Source of the DNA: Clostridia bacterium
GTDB taxonomy: Bacteria; Bacillota; Clostridia; UMGS1810
NCBI GenBank assembly: GCA_017629325.1
Contig: JAGBXL010000128.1
Span: forward strand, 1-9,960
DNA: 9,960 bases
Direction of reading: 5' to 3'
Numbering within the stretch: position 1 is the stretch's first letter; the number at the start of each line of letters is the position of its first letter. The notes beneath the pieces were generated by a model that saw only the letters and a list, made by a program, of their open reading frames with translations, had not been told where the DNA came from and did no database searches. Positions 1-6,949 of this stretch are shown here, one piece after another. A program made the translations under genes and the position numbers.

Positions 1-62
1 CAAGGGATAAAACCACAAATTCATAATTTGTTATTGTTTATGTCAGGCTTAAAAAGTTAAAG

Positions 63-98
63 GGGGTGTAGCAAAATAAAATCATTTTGCTACACCCC
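63..98 (-). terminator. Stem-loop closing the ADP-ribosylglycohydrolase cassette
   Basis: A perfect 15-bp inverted repeat pairs 63-77 with 84-98 around a 6-base loop. Read on the minus strand, the stem begins GGGGTGTAGC and is followed by CCTTTAACTTTTT, a broken but T-rich run. This fits a rho-independent terminator for the minus-strand genes ending at 104 and 245. The T-run is interrupted, so termination may be partial. On the plus strand the following bases are less T-rich and no plus-strand gene leads into it. The stem is seen directly; the terminator role is inferred. Confidence 0.7.
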
Positions 99-103
99 AT
101 CGA

Positions 104-248
104 TTACTTTATTAGTCCGCCATTTTCTTCTTTTACATCTGCAAACATTTCGATTTGTATTTTATCAAGTTTTTCAGAAAAACCAAAATCCTCCCACTCT
201 TTTTGCGAAAGAAAATTCTTTTTTGCAAAAATCACAAATAATTGTCAT
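104..248 (-). pseudogene. Possible small CxxC protein gene broken by a one-base frameshift
   Basis: An ATG overlaps the TGA stop of the zinc-ribbon gene in an ATGA junction (245-248), a common operon arrangement. That frame opens MTIICDFCKKEFSFAK, with a CxxC zinc-knuckle-like motif, and stops after 24 residues. The neighbouring frame continues from the same point with a protein-like charged sequence (EWEDFGFSEKLDKIQIE and onward to a TAA at 104-106), just before the terminator stem. Dropping one A from the AAAAA run near 200 would join them into a protein of about 47 residues. This could be a real frameshift mutation, a sequencing error in a homopolymer, or chance. The ribosome binding site is weak. 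No function can be assigned. Confidence 0.35.
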
Positions 249-652
249 ACACTAAACCTAACTTCTACCTCTTTCAAAGTAATAGGGTCATATAACTTTG
301 AACCTTGATATTTTGCCATCAAAGCAAATCTTTCGTTCTTTAATCTTTCACGAATTTTCTTTGCCTTGTCCGATTGTTTTTTTGAAACAAAATTGTCCCT
401 TTTCGATGCCCTCGCTGCTCGAGCCAGATGCACCTTAAGCTCATGTAAAAGTTTTTTAGTATGTTCATTATCTATCTGAACATAATGCCTTCTGGAGCAC
501 TTGGGGCAATCGTAGCACACCAGTGTAATTGCCTCCCCATCTTCTGATTTCAAATTGCAAGACAAAATAACTTTTCCATTTACTTCAAAATGGTTTTGAC
601 AACCCTCGCAACATGCCAAAATAGAAGGCTGGGTCAGTGTTTCGTTTGCCAT
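245..652 (-). CDS. Small zinc-ribbon protein with a basic, charged helical tail
   Basis: This 135-residue protein has two cysteine pairs, C15-x2-C18 and C49-x2-C52, with further cysteines at 14, 32 and 46. The spacing fits a zinc ribbon at residues 12-57. The remainder (about 60-125) is lysine/arginine-rich and helical, suggesting a nucleic acid- or protein-binding tail. There is no signal peptide or membrane segment. The ATG has a GAGGTG ribosome binding site 6 bases upstream, and that site is formed by the last codons of the ADP-ribosylglycohydrolase gene, so the two are probably translationally coupled. It is the third gene behind the promoter at 1790-1818. I do not recognise the family. 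It could be a transcription-associated zinc protein or an accessory to its enzyme neighbour; both are guesses. Confidence 0.85.
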   Translation of the reverse strand: MANETLTQPSILACCEGCQNHFEVNGKVILSCNLKSEDGEAITLVCYDCPKCSRRHYVQIDNEHTKKLLHELKVHLARAARASKRDNFVSKKQSDKAKKIRERLKNERFALMAKYQGSKLYDPITLKEVEVRFSV

Positions 653-654
653 AT

Positions 655-1536
655 TTACACCTCTTTTTTATTTGTAATTATTTCCTGCAAATCTAAAAGA
701 AACTGCACAAACTGTTCAATTTCTTCGACCACATTTTTGTCGAGCTTATCGACCCATTTTTTGGGAATTGAATCAAAGCCGTACTTAGCTCCTGCTAAAC
801 CGCCTGTTAACGCGGCAATTGTATCTGCATCGCCACCATTATTCGCTGCTGACAAAACTGCATCTTCAAATGTATGTGTAAATTTATACCAATACAAACA
901 ATTGTAAAATGTATCAACAGCATGCCCACTTGGATTTGAAGGCCAAAAATGCTCATTTTCATCCATCTCAATAGAAAAATATGGGCCATCGCTATAAAGT
1001 AAATTTTCAAGCACAATATGATAATAACGTATCAAACTTGTGCAAATCTCATTATTGTGTGTAAGTTTTCCTTGCTGAGTATTATAATCAAGCTTTGAAA
1101 TAATAGCACAAGGAACAGCTCTCATAAGCGAACCATTACCAAGAGCATCATTGTCGATTTCTTGAAAAATCTTTTTTTCATCAGCTTTTAAACTCAAAAT
1201 TGCTTTTCTGCATTGATTTCCTACATCAATAGGATTAGTGTCAAGCCATTTTATAAACTCGGATTTGCAATACTGCAAAAATGTCAAACCTAAATCCTCA
1301 TAAAACGATTTCATAATAGCCCTCATAACACAAAGCATCATTTGTGTGTCGTCTGTAACCTGTCCAGGATTTAAGTTTAACCATCCACCGCCAATCATAT
1401 CATCAATGCTTCCATAACGATTTCTAACTTGACCGGCTGTTAAAAATTCAGTTGTAGCTCCAATAGCATCGCCAATAGCAAAACCATAAAGAGCTCCTTT
1501 TATTTTATTCATTGATTTAATATCATTCTTTTTCAT
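655..1536 (-). CDS. ADP-ribosylglycohydrolase (DraG/ARH family)
   Basis: Enzymes of this family (PF03747) hydrolyse the bond between ADP-ribose and a modified residue, typically arginine, using a pair of divalent metal ions. The hallmarks are all present (numbered from the chosen start): GALYGFAIGDA at 14-24, the metal-binding TDDT at 61-64, NGSLMR at 134-139, and GGDADTIAALTGG near 234-246, which supplies the second metal site. Length (293 residues) is usual for the family and the domain fills the protein, so it looks intact and cytoplasmic. I chose the ATG at 1534-1536 because a GGAGGAG box lies 12 bases upstream; a TTG further upstream sits inside that box, and a later ATG at 1510-1512 is an alternative. 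The start overlaps the end of the 69-residue gene by 14 bases. It lies on its own promoter-terminator cassette just downstream of a head protein carrying an ADP-ribosyltransferase domain. The likely role is to reverse or restrict that modification; reversing a host defence ART, or a metabolic role, is the alternative. Confidence 0.93.
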   Translation of the reverse strand: MKKNDIKSMNKIKGALYGFAIGDAIGATTEFLTAGQVRNRYGSIDDMIGGGWLNLNPGQVTDDTQMMLCVMRAIMKSFYEDLGLTFLQYCKSEFIKWLDTNPIDVGNQCRKAILSLKADEKKIFQEIDNDALGNGSLMRAVPCAIISKLDYNTQQGKLTHNNEICTSLIRYYHIVLENLLYSDGPYFSIEMDENEHFWPSNPSGHAVDTFYNCLYWYKFTHTFEDAVLSAANNGGDADTIAALTGGLAGAKYGFDSIPKKWVDKLDKNVVEEIEQFVQFLLDLQEIITNKKEV

Positions 1537-1732
1537 ACTCTGAACACTCTCCTCCAAGTAATACTTTATTTGGTTTTAACCCAAGCTTTAAACATTTGGA
1601 TGTATTACCAAAATGTACAGAATCATCCACTCTGCTGATGCAATCTTTGCAAACCAAGGATTCATTCGAAATTCTTGATATATTCCTTGATTCATCAGCA
1701 ACCCTTTTGGCTAAATCTTTATTTGCGGCCAT
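1523..1732 (-). CDS. Small four-cysteine (probable zinc-binding) phage protein
   Basis: This 69-residue protein has C28-x2-C31, C47 and C63, a pattern consistent with one zinc site in its C-terminal half; residues 1-25 look helical and polar. The start was set at the ATG at 1730-1732 because an AAGGAGA box lies just upstream; a longer GTG-started reading would place that box inside the gene. It is the first gene after the consensus promoter at 1790-1818. Its last codons carry the GGAGGAG ribosome binding site of the ADP-ribosylglycohydrolase, and the two genes overlap by 14 bases, so their expression is probably coupled. Short proteins of this kind (CxDC near the middle, GGEC near the end) are familiar from head-gene regions of Clostridia phages, but I know of no established function. 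Confidence 0.85.
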   Translation of the reverse strand: MAANKDLAKRVADESRNISRISNESLVCKDCISRVDDSVHFGNTSKCLKLGLKPNKVLLGGECSEYEKE

Positions 1733-1789
1733 ACCTATTCTCCTTTTGATTTTTATTTTAGTTATACTAAACACTTATCTTCGTTAATT

Positions 1790-1818
1790 ATTATATCACA
1801 ACTTTTTGCATTTGTCAA
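1790..1818 (-). promoter_or_regulatory. Consensus sigma-A promoter for the ADP-ribosylglycohydrolase cassette
   Basis: On the minus strand there is a perfect -35 box TTGACA (1813-1818), a 17-base spacer, and a perfect -10 box TATAAT (1790-1795) preceded by TGA, giving an extended -10 (TGn). Transcription should start near 1783, leaving a leader of about 50 bases before the ATG at 1732. It lies between the stop of the coiled-coil gene and the 69-residue gene. Such a promoter should be read by the housekeeping polymerase without a phage activator, so the downstream genes may be expressed outside the late phase. Confidence 0.88.
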
Positions 1819-1824
1819 TAGTTT

Positions 1825-2031
1825 TCAAAAACTTTTTCTTACAACCCTCAGCATATCCTCAAGCTTCGAACGTTCCATGCTTATACGATTACGTTTAGAA
1901 ATAAGCTCATCAAATTCTTTATCTGTCCCATACATTTTGCAATATGATATTTTCATCTGCAAATCATTATATCTTTCATTAAGTCGCTCTATGCGATTTT
2001 CGATTTCTTTTGTAATAGCACTTAATGTCAT
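1825..2031 (-). CDS. Small coiled-coil protein of unknown function
   Basis: This 68-residue protein is almost entirely charged heptad-like helix: residues 5-30 (ITKEIENRIERLNERYNDLQ) and 40-63 (FDELISKRNRISMERSKLED) probably form a short antiparallel coiled coil around a turn near 33-37. It has no cysteine pair, signal peptide or membrane segment. The ATG is preceded by AAGGAG about 8 bases upstream. It follows the 81-residue gene after 32 bases and probably shares the promoter at 2354-2381. Its end lies only a few bases before the next promoter. The family is not recognised; a structural or chaperone-like role in the head region would fit but is not shown. Confidence 0.8.
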   Translation of the reverse strand: MTLSAITKEIENRIERLNERYNDLQMKISYCKMYGTDKEFDELISKRNRISMERSKLEDMLRVVRKSF

Positions 2032-2063
2032 AACTTTGTTCTCCTTAACAATCTTTATTTATA

Positions 2064-2309
2064 TTATTTATATTCTTCTGCTGTAACAACAAGACTATAT
2101 CTGCTATCAGGGATAATATATTCTGTACCATCTTTAGCACGACGAATTTCATATCTCTGCTCAACTTTGCCATTAAAGCTTCCTACTACAAAAACTCTTT
2201 CGCCTGTGCTTTTTCTTCGGAGAACATTGGTCGCCTTGAATAATCTCAATTCGCCTGCTCTTGTCCAAGTGCAATAAGTTTTTCCTTTTTCAAAAAGTCC
2301 TGTTTTCAT
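2064..2309 (-). CDS. Small beta-rich hypothetical protein
   Basis: This 81-residue protein of unknown function has alternating hydrophobic and polar residues (for example RVFVVGSFNG) that suggest several beta strands, with a helix-like end TAEEYK. The start was set at the ATG at 2307-2309 because GGAGGT lies 7 bases upstream; a TTG seven codons earlier would put the binding site inside the coding region. It is the first gene downstream of the consensus promoter at 2354-2381 and is followed by the coiled-coil gene. It has no cysteine cluster, membrane segment or recognised motif. It is probably an accessory gene acquired with its promoter. Confidence 0.8.
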   Translation of the reverse strand: MKTGLFEKGKTYCTWTRAGELRLFKATNVLRRKSTGERVFVVGSFNGKVEQRYEIRRAKDGTEYIIPDSRYSLVVTAEEYK

Positions 2310-2353
2310 TTTGTGTACCTCCACACTCAAATTAGTATTTGGTTTATGTCTTT

Positions 2354-2381
2354 ATTATATCACAAAAAATGCGTTTGTCAA
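2354..2381 (-). promoter_or_regulatory. Consensus sigma-A promoter downstream of the MuF-ART gene
   Basis: On the minus strand a perfect -35 TTGACA (2376-2381) is separated by 16 bases from a perfect -10 TATAAT (2354-2359), with TGA directly before the -10 (extended -10). The expected start is near 2347, about 40 bases ahead of the ATG at 2309. It closely matches the promoter at 1790-1818, sharing TATTGACAAA, the following GCA, and TGTGATATAATAA; the spacers otherwise differ. It should drive the 81- and 68-residue genes and may read into the hydrolase cassette. Confidence 0.88.
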
Positions 2382-2405
2382 TAGGTTTTTAAAAAAAATT
2401 TCAAT

Positions 2406-4511
2406 TTACACCAAAATTTCCATAAAAACTCTTATGTTAGAACTCTTGTGGCCATCACTTTCTTCAATTTTAACTACTCTAACCTTTGTACCAGCATTCA
2501 ACAGTGTTTCTCCCTCGCCTGTCCCAAATCTTGATATACTCATAATCGACGAAGCTTCTGTTCCTTTAGGAGCATAAAAAATAACTTCAACATCTCCGCT
2601 AAAACCTCTATCCCAAATGCTTGATGTGCTTGTGAAACCGTGCATTTCTCCAATCGTACCTGCAAGCATTGTATTCATTTCATCTGCCGTCATTCCTCGC
2701 AATAACTGTTTATTATCCCTAAAATCACCTGGCATCAAACCTGCTAAATCTCCCACATCTGTACCTCTTCGAAGCACCAAATCTTCATCAAGTGCAGCCT
2801 TTGATAAACCAGCTTTAGCATTTTTACCGGCAGCTAATTGTGATTCGCTTATATATGCTTTATTAATAGCATCACTTTCAGACATACCTCTGCCCAAATT
2901 TCTATAATACGAATTAATTTCATCATAACTTGAACCTGTATATGTTCGTATTCCAGCAATTTCATCTGCTGACATCTTTGCCATCTGTGCACTTTCTTTA
3001 GCAAGCATTTCGCTTTCTGTCTGATTCTTAATTTTATCAAGCCACAATTGTTCATCAGCAGTAGTCGATTGTGATGCATTCACAATAGCTTTAGCAGCAT
3101 CATCAGCAGAACTTGAAATAGCCGAAACCTCTTTATATTTATATTTAAGTTTGCCAACCTTGGAATCATAAAACTGCACAGGAGTCATACCATGCTTAGC
3201 TGCTTCTTTACAAAGCGATTCATAATCTTTATAAGTACAAGCATAATACCATTCATCATAATTTTTTGGCATATTACCAGTCGAATATCCATACGGCGAT
3301 AAATACTTCTTTTGCCATGCAGTAAACTCTGGAACCTTTTCCTTTTTGGAAACAACAACAGTAGTTTTTGGTTGTGATTGAACTTTTGCCAAATTCTGAT
3401 TGTAAAACTTTTGCATTTGTTGGTAAGGATGTGGGTCTCCCCAATCGGTACCCATCTGCTTAAGGATTTCAGTTTTATGCTCATAGGATAACTTATAGCT
3501 CCAATCATCAAACGTCTTTGGCATATTATTGGGGCTGAAACCATAAGGCGAAAGATATTTATTTTGTAAATCTGTAAATGTAGCAACAGAGCCTTGATAC
3601 CCAAAGTTTTTAGCAAACTCATCAATTTCGGGATATGTGCCATCGGGACTATTTACCCAATCAGCTAATTGGTCAATAATGTTATCAGCAATATTTGGCT
3701 CAATTGTACACATTCCATTAGGATGGTCAAGCGGCAAATTATCTTTCGAAAAATGTGCCCCATCCCTATCTTGGCATAATTCGCAAACTCTTGACCCATT
3801 TGCATGCCAAATAAAATCCAAAACAAATGGATTCTTTTTTGTTACTGCTACAACACTCTGTTGATAACTATGCTGCACCAAAGTTCTTGCCAACCTCTGT
3901 GCATTATAATCAACTTGCTTTTTAAAAATCTTGACACCATCTGAAGTAGTCAAATTCCAAGGCAATTTTGCACCTGGCCTAACATAAGCTTCAAGATTTT
4001 TTGCTATATCATATATCGGTTTATTTTGAGCAACCCCTTTTGCAACCACTTCGTAAATACCCTTGAGTTGCTCATTATTATTGCCCCAAATTCTTTGAGA
4101 TAAACTCCACCCAGAATCGTAAACTTGACCTGTGACAATGCTGCGGACCACACTATCGGGAACTGAACTATATGCAATATCCAAACCTTTTTTATCGAAA
4201 CCCAAAGAGGATAACCAAGCACTATTTGATTTTACAACAGAATCAGAAACAATGTACATATTGCTCTTTACAGATTTATACACTTCTTGTGATACCTGTT
4301 TGCTGCTTGCATTAAGTTGCTTTTGTAAATCTTTCATTTGCATAGCAGAAAGTTCAGAACTTATATTCGACTTCTTTTCGTAATAGGCTGCTCTTTCGCC
4401 TATTTCATCTGCCCAGCTTTTATATAAGCTAGCAATCTCTTTTTGCTGCGATTCTGTAATGGAATCGCGAACCAACTCAGCATCTTTAAATGTTAACTTG
4501 TTTGCTGCCAT
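2406..4511 (-). CDS. MuF-type minor head protein fused to a C-terminal ADP-ribosyltransferase
   Basis: This 701-residue fusion has three parts. Residues 1-275 resemble MuF/SPP1 gp7 minor head proteins (PF04233), which associate with the portal; the family's cysteine-histidine end is visible as CELC at 243-246 and DHPNGMC at 262-268. Residues 312-450 hold two copies of a repeat with KYLSPYG and NMPK motifs. Residues about 515-701 are an ADP-ribosyltransferase of the R-S-E class: YTGSSYDEIN (524-533), the NAD-contacting arginine in LRRG (R582), the STS motif in GFTSTS (625-630), and the ExE pair E666/E668 in GEGETLL, typical of arginine-modifying toxins. All key residues are intact. SPP1 gp7 is only about 300 residues, so more than half of this protein is an extension. 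The ATG has AAGGAGGT 6 bases upstream, and the portal gene lies 33 bases upstream, as expected. The likely role is a virion-carried enzyme delivered with the DNA, or a polymorphic toxin; the host target is unknown. Confidence 0.92.
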   Translation of the reverse strand: MAANKLTFKDAELVRDSITESQQKEIASLYKSWADEIGERAAYYEKKSNISSELSAMQMKDLQKQLNASSKQVSQEVYKSVKSNMYIVSDSVVKSNSAWLSSLGFDKKGLDIAYSSVPDSVVRSIVTGQVYDSGWSLSQRIWGNNNEQLKGIYEVVAKGVAQNKPIYDIAKNLEAYVRPGAKLPWNLTTSDGVKIFKKQVDYNAQRLARTLVQHSYQQSVVAVTKKNPFVLDFIWHANGSRVCELCQDRDGAHFSKDNLPLDHPNGMCTIEPNIADNIIDQLADWVNSPDGTYPEIDEFAKNFGYQGSVATFTDLQNKYLSPYGFSPNNMPKTFDDWSYKLSYEHKTEILKQMGTDWGDPHPYQQMQKFYNQNLAKVQSQPKTTVVVSKKEKVPEFTAWQKKYLSPYGYSTGNMPKNYDEWYYACTYKDYESLCKEAAKHGMTPVQFYDSKVGKLKYKYKEVSAISSSADDAAKAIVNASQSTTADEQLWLDKIKNQTESEMLAKESAQMAKMSADEIAGIRTYTGSSYDEINSYYRNLGRGMSESDAINKAYISESQLAAGKNAKAGLSKAALDEDLVLRRGTDVGDLAGLMPGDFRDNKQLLRGMTADEMNTMLAGTIGEMHGFTSTSSIWDRGFSGDVEVIFYAPKGTEASSIMSISRFGTGEGETLLNAGTKVRVVKIEESDGHKSSNIRVFMEILV
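3162..3578 (-). repeat. Tandem domain duplication in the linker of the MuF-ART protein
   Basis: Two related segments of roughly 55 residues lie between the MuF and ART domains: residues 312-370 (3402-3578) and 396-450 (3162-3326). They share FT-x2-Q-x-KYLSPYG, then S-x2-NMPK, then an aromatic-D-acidic-W-x-Y pattern, followed by a helical stretch. They are separated by a polar spacer (371-395). The copies have diverged at the DNA level, so the duplication is old. The function is not known; a capsid-internal anchor or a processing/delivery linker would be plausible. Confidence 0.8.
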
Positions 4512-4544
4512 TACAGAACCTCCTTTTTAATATTTTAATAAAAA

Positions 4545-6107
4545 TTAATCTTTAATAACAAGCTCATCATTGGCATCATCTTCTTCCGAATCATCAATAT
4601 CTGCTGAACCTCCGAAAGAAAAATCCTCCAAAATCTGCCTTTCGTATGCGATTTGCTTGAGCTCTTCGTCTGCCTCTGCATCGGTCAAACCTCTCCACTT
4701 TTTCATATAAGCTTTTTTGCTCATAACCTGCGAATCAACTTCAGAAAGGTCTGCATTCTTTTCTTCAATTTCATCTTCGGGAAGTGGAGTGTTTTGAACA
4801 ATTTTAATTTCATAATCAACAGGCGATATTACATCGTTTGTAAACATCTTGGCACAATCGGGATAAACCATAGCGCCCTTGATTACAATATCAAAAAGCG
4901 ACCTAAGCTGAGGTCCCCATGTTTTCATCTTCTCTTTGCAACGAACAATTAATGTCCAGTAAATAGCTTTAAGAGCTTTACCGGTAGTAATCGAGCCTTG
5001 CATAGATTCAAGAGTTATATTGGGCATATCAACCTGTTCATAAGCTACAGTTTTTAATCTATCCAAAGATGTTTTAAGCGACTCACTGTAATTCATTGAA
5101 CTTTCAAGAGTACCAACCTGGGGGTGAGCCTCTGCAAGGTTTTGGTCCGACAATAAATCCCAAAAAGAACCGGCAGAACTCGAAAGCCCTTTGGTTGATT
5201 TATTGTCCATATCAACCGTATAACGAACAGGATTCATTGACTTGCGTTCGGCATCCATATCTGCATTTGAAAGCTTCGAATACCAACGCTCAAAATCTTC
5301 CAAAAGCTCAACTTCCGATTCGCCCATCGCTTCTCCGAGCAAACCATCATTCACAATAACAACAGCAGGAATTGTAGAAAGAAGAATAGGCTGCCTTGGG
5401 GTAATTTCTTCAATTAAAGCACCAGAGCCATCGTGCAGACTTTCTTCAAGATAAACTTGGCCATCATCTGCATCCACTTCAAATTTCTTTTTGAAAATCT
5501 TCCTGTCCTTTGACGATAAACTATCATCAACAACAATAAAACAAACAAACTTAGTTAACACATTAGGATTGCCAAACTTTGTTTCATAAACAAATTGTGT
5601 GCTTTTCAAAAAAGTAAGTGTTATGCCATCCTCCTCGTTAAAATTAACAAGGCCGGCAACTCTTTTACCTATAAAGCAATCTTTCGCTGCTTTAAGCAGA
5701 ATTTCTTCAAAATTATTATGAGCACATGTAGTTGTTATTAAATCATTAAGAACAGTCAAAGCTTTCTTTGATTCTTCTGTAACTTTTCCAACGTCTCCCT
5801 TTGCTTCAACCATAATGTCAGGGGCTTCGGCGAAAAGAAATCTGGCCTCTTTTTTTATGAGCGATGCTGCCATCTTATACCTCAATGTAGCAGGAATGTA
5901 ATCTCCTTTAGCACCCTCAGGTGAAAACTTAGCGCCTTTTTTAAATATCTTGTAAAATCTACATATCTGTGTAAATTCGTCAAGTATTTCTTTTGTCGAG
6001 CCTTTAACCTCTGCATTAATAAGAGAATAAGGAATGCGGGAAAAAGCAGTCAAAACTTCGCCATTGTTTTCATTTTCAAGCATCATCTTTGCTTCTTCAT
6101 TTGCCAT
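4545..6107 (-). CDS. Portal protein (SPP1 gp6-like)
   Basis: Portal proteins form the dodecameric ring at one capsid vertex through which DNA is packaged and ejected. This 520-residue protein is close in length to SPP1 gp6 (503) and carries the family's early pattern: a proline/arginine/lysine stretch followed by KKEARFLFAEAPDIMVEA at about 85-102. A long mixed alpha/beta core and helical middle follow. The C-terminal tail (about 500-520) is very acidic (DIDDSEEDDANDE), as in many portals. The ATG is preceded by GGGAGG about 11 bases upstream. Position directly upstream of a MuF protein is the classic SPP1-type order. What is odd is its upstream neighbour: the lysin gene ends 21 bases before the start instead of terL. 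The assignment rests on sequence character and synteny. Confidence 0.9.
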   Translation of the reverse strand: MANEEAKMMLENENNGEVLTAFSRIPYSLINAEVKGSTKEILDEFTQICRFYKIFKKGAKFSPEGAKGDYIPATLRYKMAASLIKKEARFLFAEAPDIMVEAKGDVGKVTEESKKALTVLNDLITTTCAHNNFEEILLKAAKDCFIGKRVAGLVNFNEEDGITLTFLKSTQFVYETKFGNPNVLTKFVCFIVVDDSLSSKDRKIFKKKFEVDADDGQVYLEESLHDGSGALIEEITPRQPILLSTIPAVVIVNDGLLGEAMGESEVELLEDFERWYSKLSNADMDAERKSMNPVRYTVDMDNKSTKGLSSSAGSFWDLLSDQNLAEAHPQVGTLESSMNYSESLKTSLDRLKTVAYEQVDMPNITLESMQGSITTGKALKAIYWTLIVRCKEKMKTWGPQLRSLFDIVIKGAMVYPDCAKMFTNDVISPVDYEIKIVQNTPLPEDEIEEKNADLSEVDSQVMSKKAYMKKWRGLTDAEADEELKQIAYERQILEDFSFGGSADIDDSEEDDANDELVIKD

Positions 6108-6128
6108 TATTCTTTTCGCCTCCCTTAA

Positions 6129-6947
6129 TTATTTAAGCATATTATTGACAATCTTCTGCACTTCAGAATAATTGTAACCTGCTGCTTCAAGCTTACTCTT
6201 TCTTTCGGCACCTGTACTCCAAAGGCCTTTAATAACTTCCTTAGCAACTTCTTCGTTGGATTTTTTTGCCTGCTTTTCAGCACCAAGGAGTCTATTTACT
6301 TCTGCCTGAACTTCAGCATAGTTATAACCTTTAGCTTCAAGTGCTTTCTTTCTTTCAGCACCTGTGCCATATTTGCCGTTAATAACATCCTTTGCTATCT
6401 CTGCAATCATCTTTTTCTTTGTTGATTCTGAAGCAGAAACTTTTTCACCATTAGAAAGAACAATTGCTGTGTGGCCATTGCCAAGCAGAATGTCGCCTCT
6501 CATTAAGTATGCATCCGATTTAGTATACTTAGCATCTGTATAGATATCGAACTTGCCTGTGTTTGCCAGAGCAGATTTCTGATTGCCTGTATAAATGTCT
6601 TTACTAACAGAAATGCCAGCAGCATTTACACAAACAGCAACGAGTGAGCTGCAATCGCATTCACATTTTGTTGCAACCTTCGAAATATCCCAAGCCTTTT
6701 CTTTTGCAAGAGTGAAAAGTGTTGTTCTCTGATACTGGTCATAGCCAATATTATTATTAGCACAGGCCTGTTCCATAGCCTTGGCAATCTTCTCTCTTGC
6801 TTTAGAATCTTTTGCTCTTATAACATAAACCCAAGGGTGTGAATACCAAGAGCGAGTAAACACCTCTTTACCGGTCTGGTCTCCAGCTTTTCCGCCGTGA
6901 GCCTTTTTGTTTTCATCAATCGAAGCATGCCCTATTTTAACACTCAT
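6129..6947 (-). CDS. Endolysin: NlpC/P60- or Amidase_5-like peptidase with two CW_7 repeats
   Basis: This protein probably cleaves cell-wall peptide or amide bonds to release progeny. Residues 1-165 form the catalytic part: a cysteine in the CDCSSLV motif (C99), and a histidine in GDILLGNGHTAIVL (H159), the expected Cys/His arrangement of papain-like wall hydrolases. The C-terminus has two CW_7 (Cpl-7) repeats at about 182-221 and 232-271, each with TGAER and GYNY-x-EVQ; such repeats bind the wall of Gram-positive bacteria. Length is 272 residues and there is no signal peptide, so export depends on the holin. The start is coupled to the holin: the holin's final GAG GTG codons form the ribosome binding site, 6 bases from the ATG. 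Exact bond specificity cannot be read from sequence. The other cysteines (C95, C97) are extra and could be involved in metal or redox control. Confidence 0.9.
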   Translation of the reverse strand: MSVKIGHASIDENKKAHGGKAGDQTGKEVFTRSWYSHPWVYVIRAKDSKAREKIAKAMEQACANNNIGYDQYQRTTLFTLAKEKAWDISKVATKCECDCSSLVAVCVNAAGISVSKDIYTGNQKSALANTGKFDIYTDAKYTKSDAYLMRGDILLGNGHTAIVLSNGEKVSASESTKKKMIAEIAKDVINGKYGTGAERKKALEAKGYNYAEVQAEVNRLLGAEKQAKKSNEEVAKEVIKGLWSTGAERKSKLEAAGYNYSEVQKIVNNMLK

Positions 6948-6949
6948 AT

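Noticed and set aside
1537..1557. A longer ADP-ribosylglycohydrolase starting at TTG
   Set aside because: The extra codons are the GGAGGAG ribosome binding site of the ATG at 1536.
87..2907. Plus-strand open frames in the low-coordinate half (for example 87-308, 590-907, 2311-2577, 2617-2907)
   Set aside because: They lie opposite well-supported minus-strand genes, lack ribosome binding sites and have low-complexity or odd composition.
3185..3643. A 152-residue minus-strand frame inside the MuF-ART gene
   Set aside because: It is an alternative frame of a strongly supported gene and has no domain signal or ribosome binding site.
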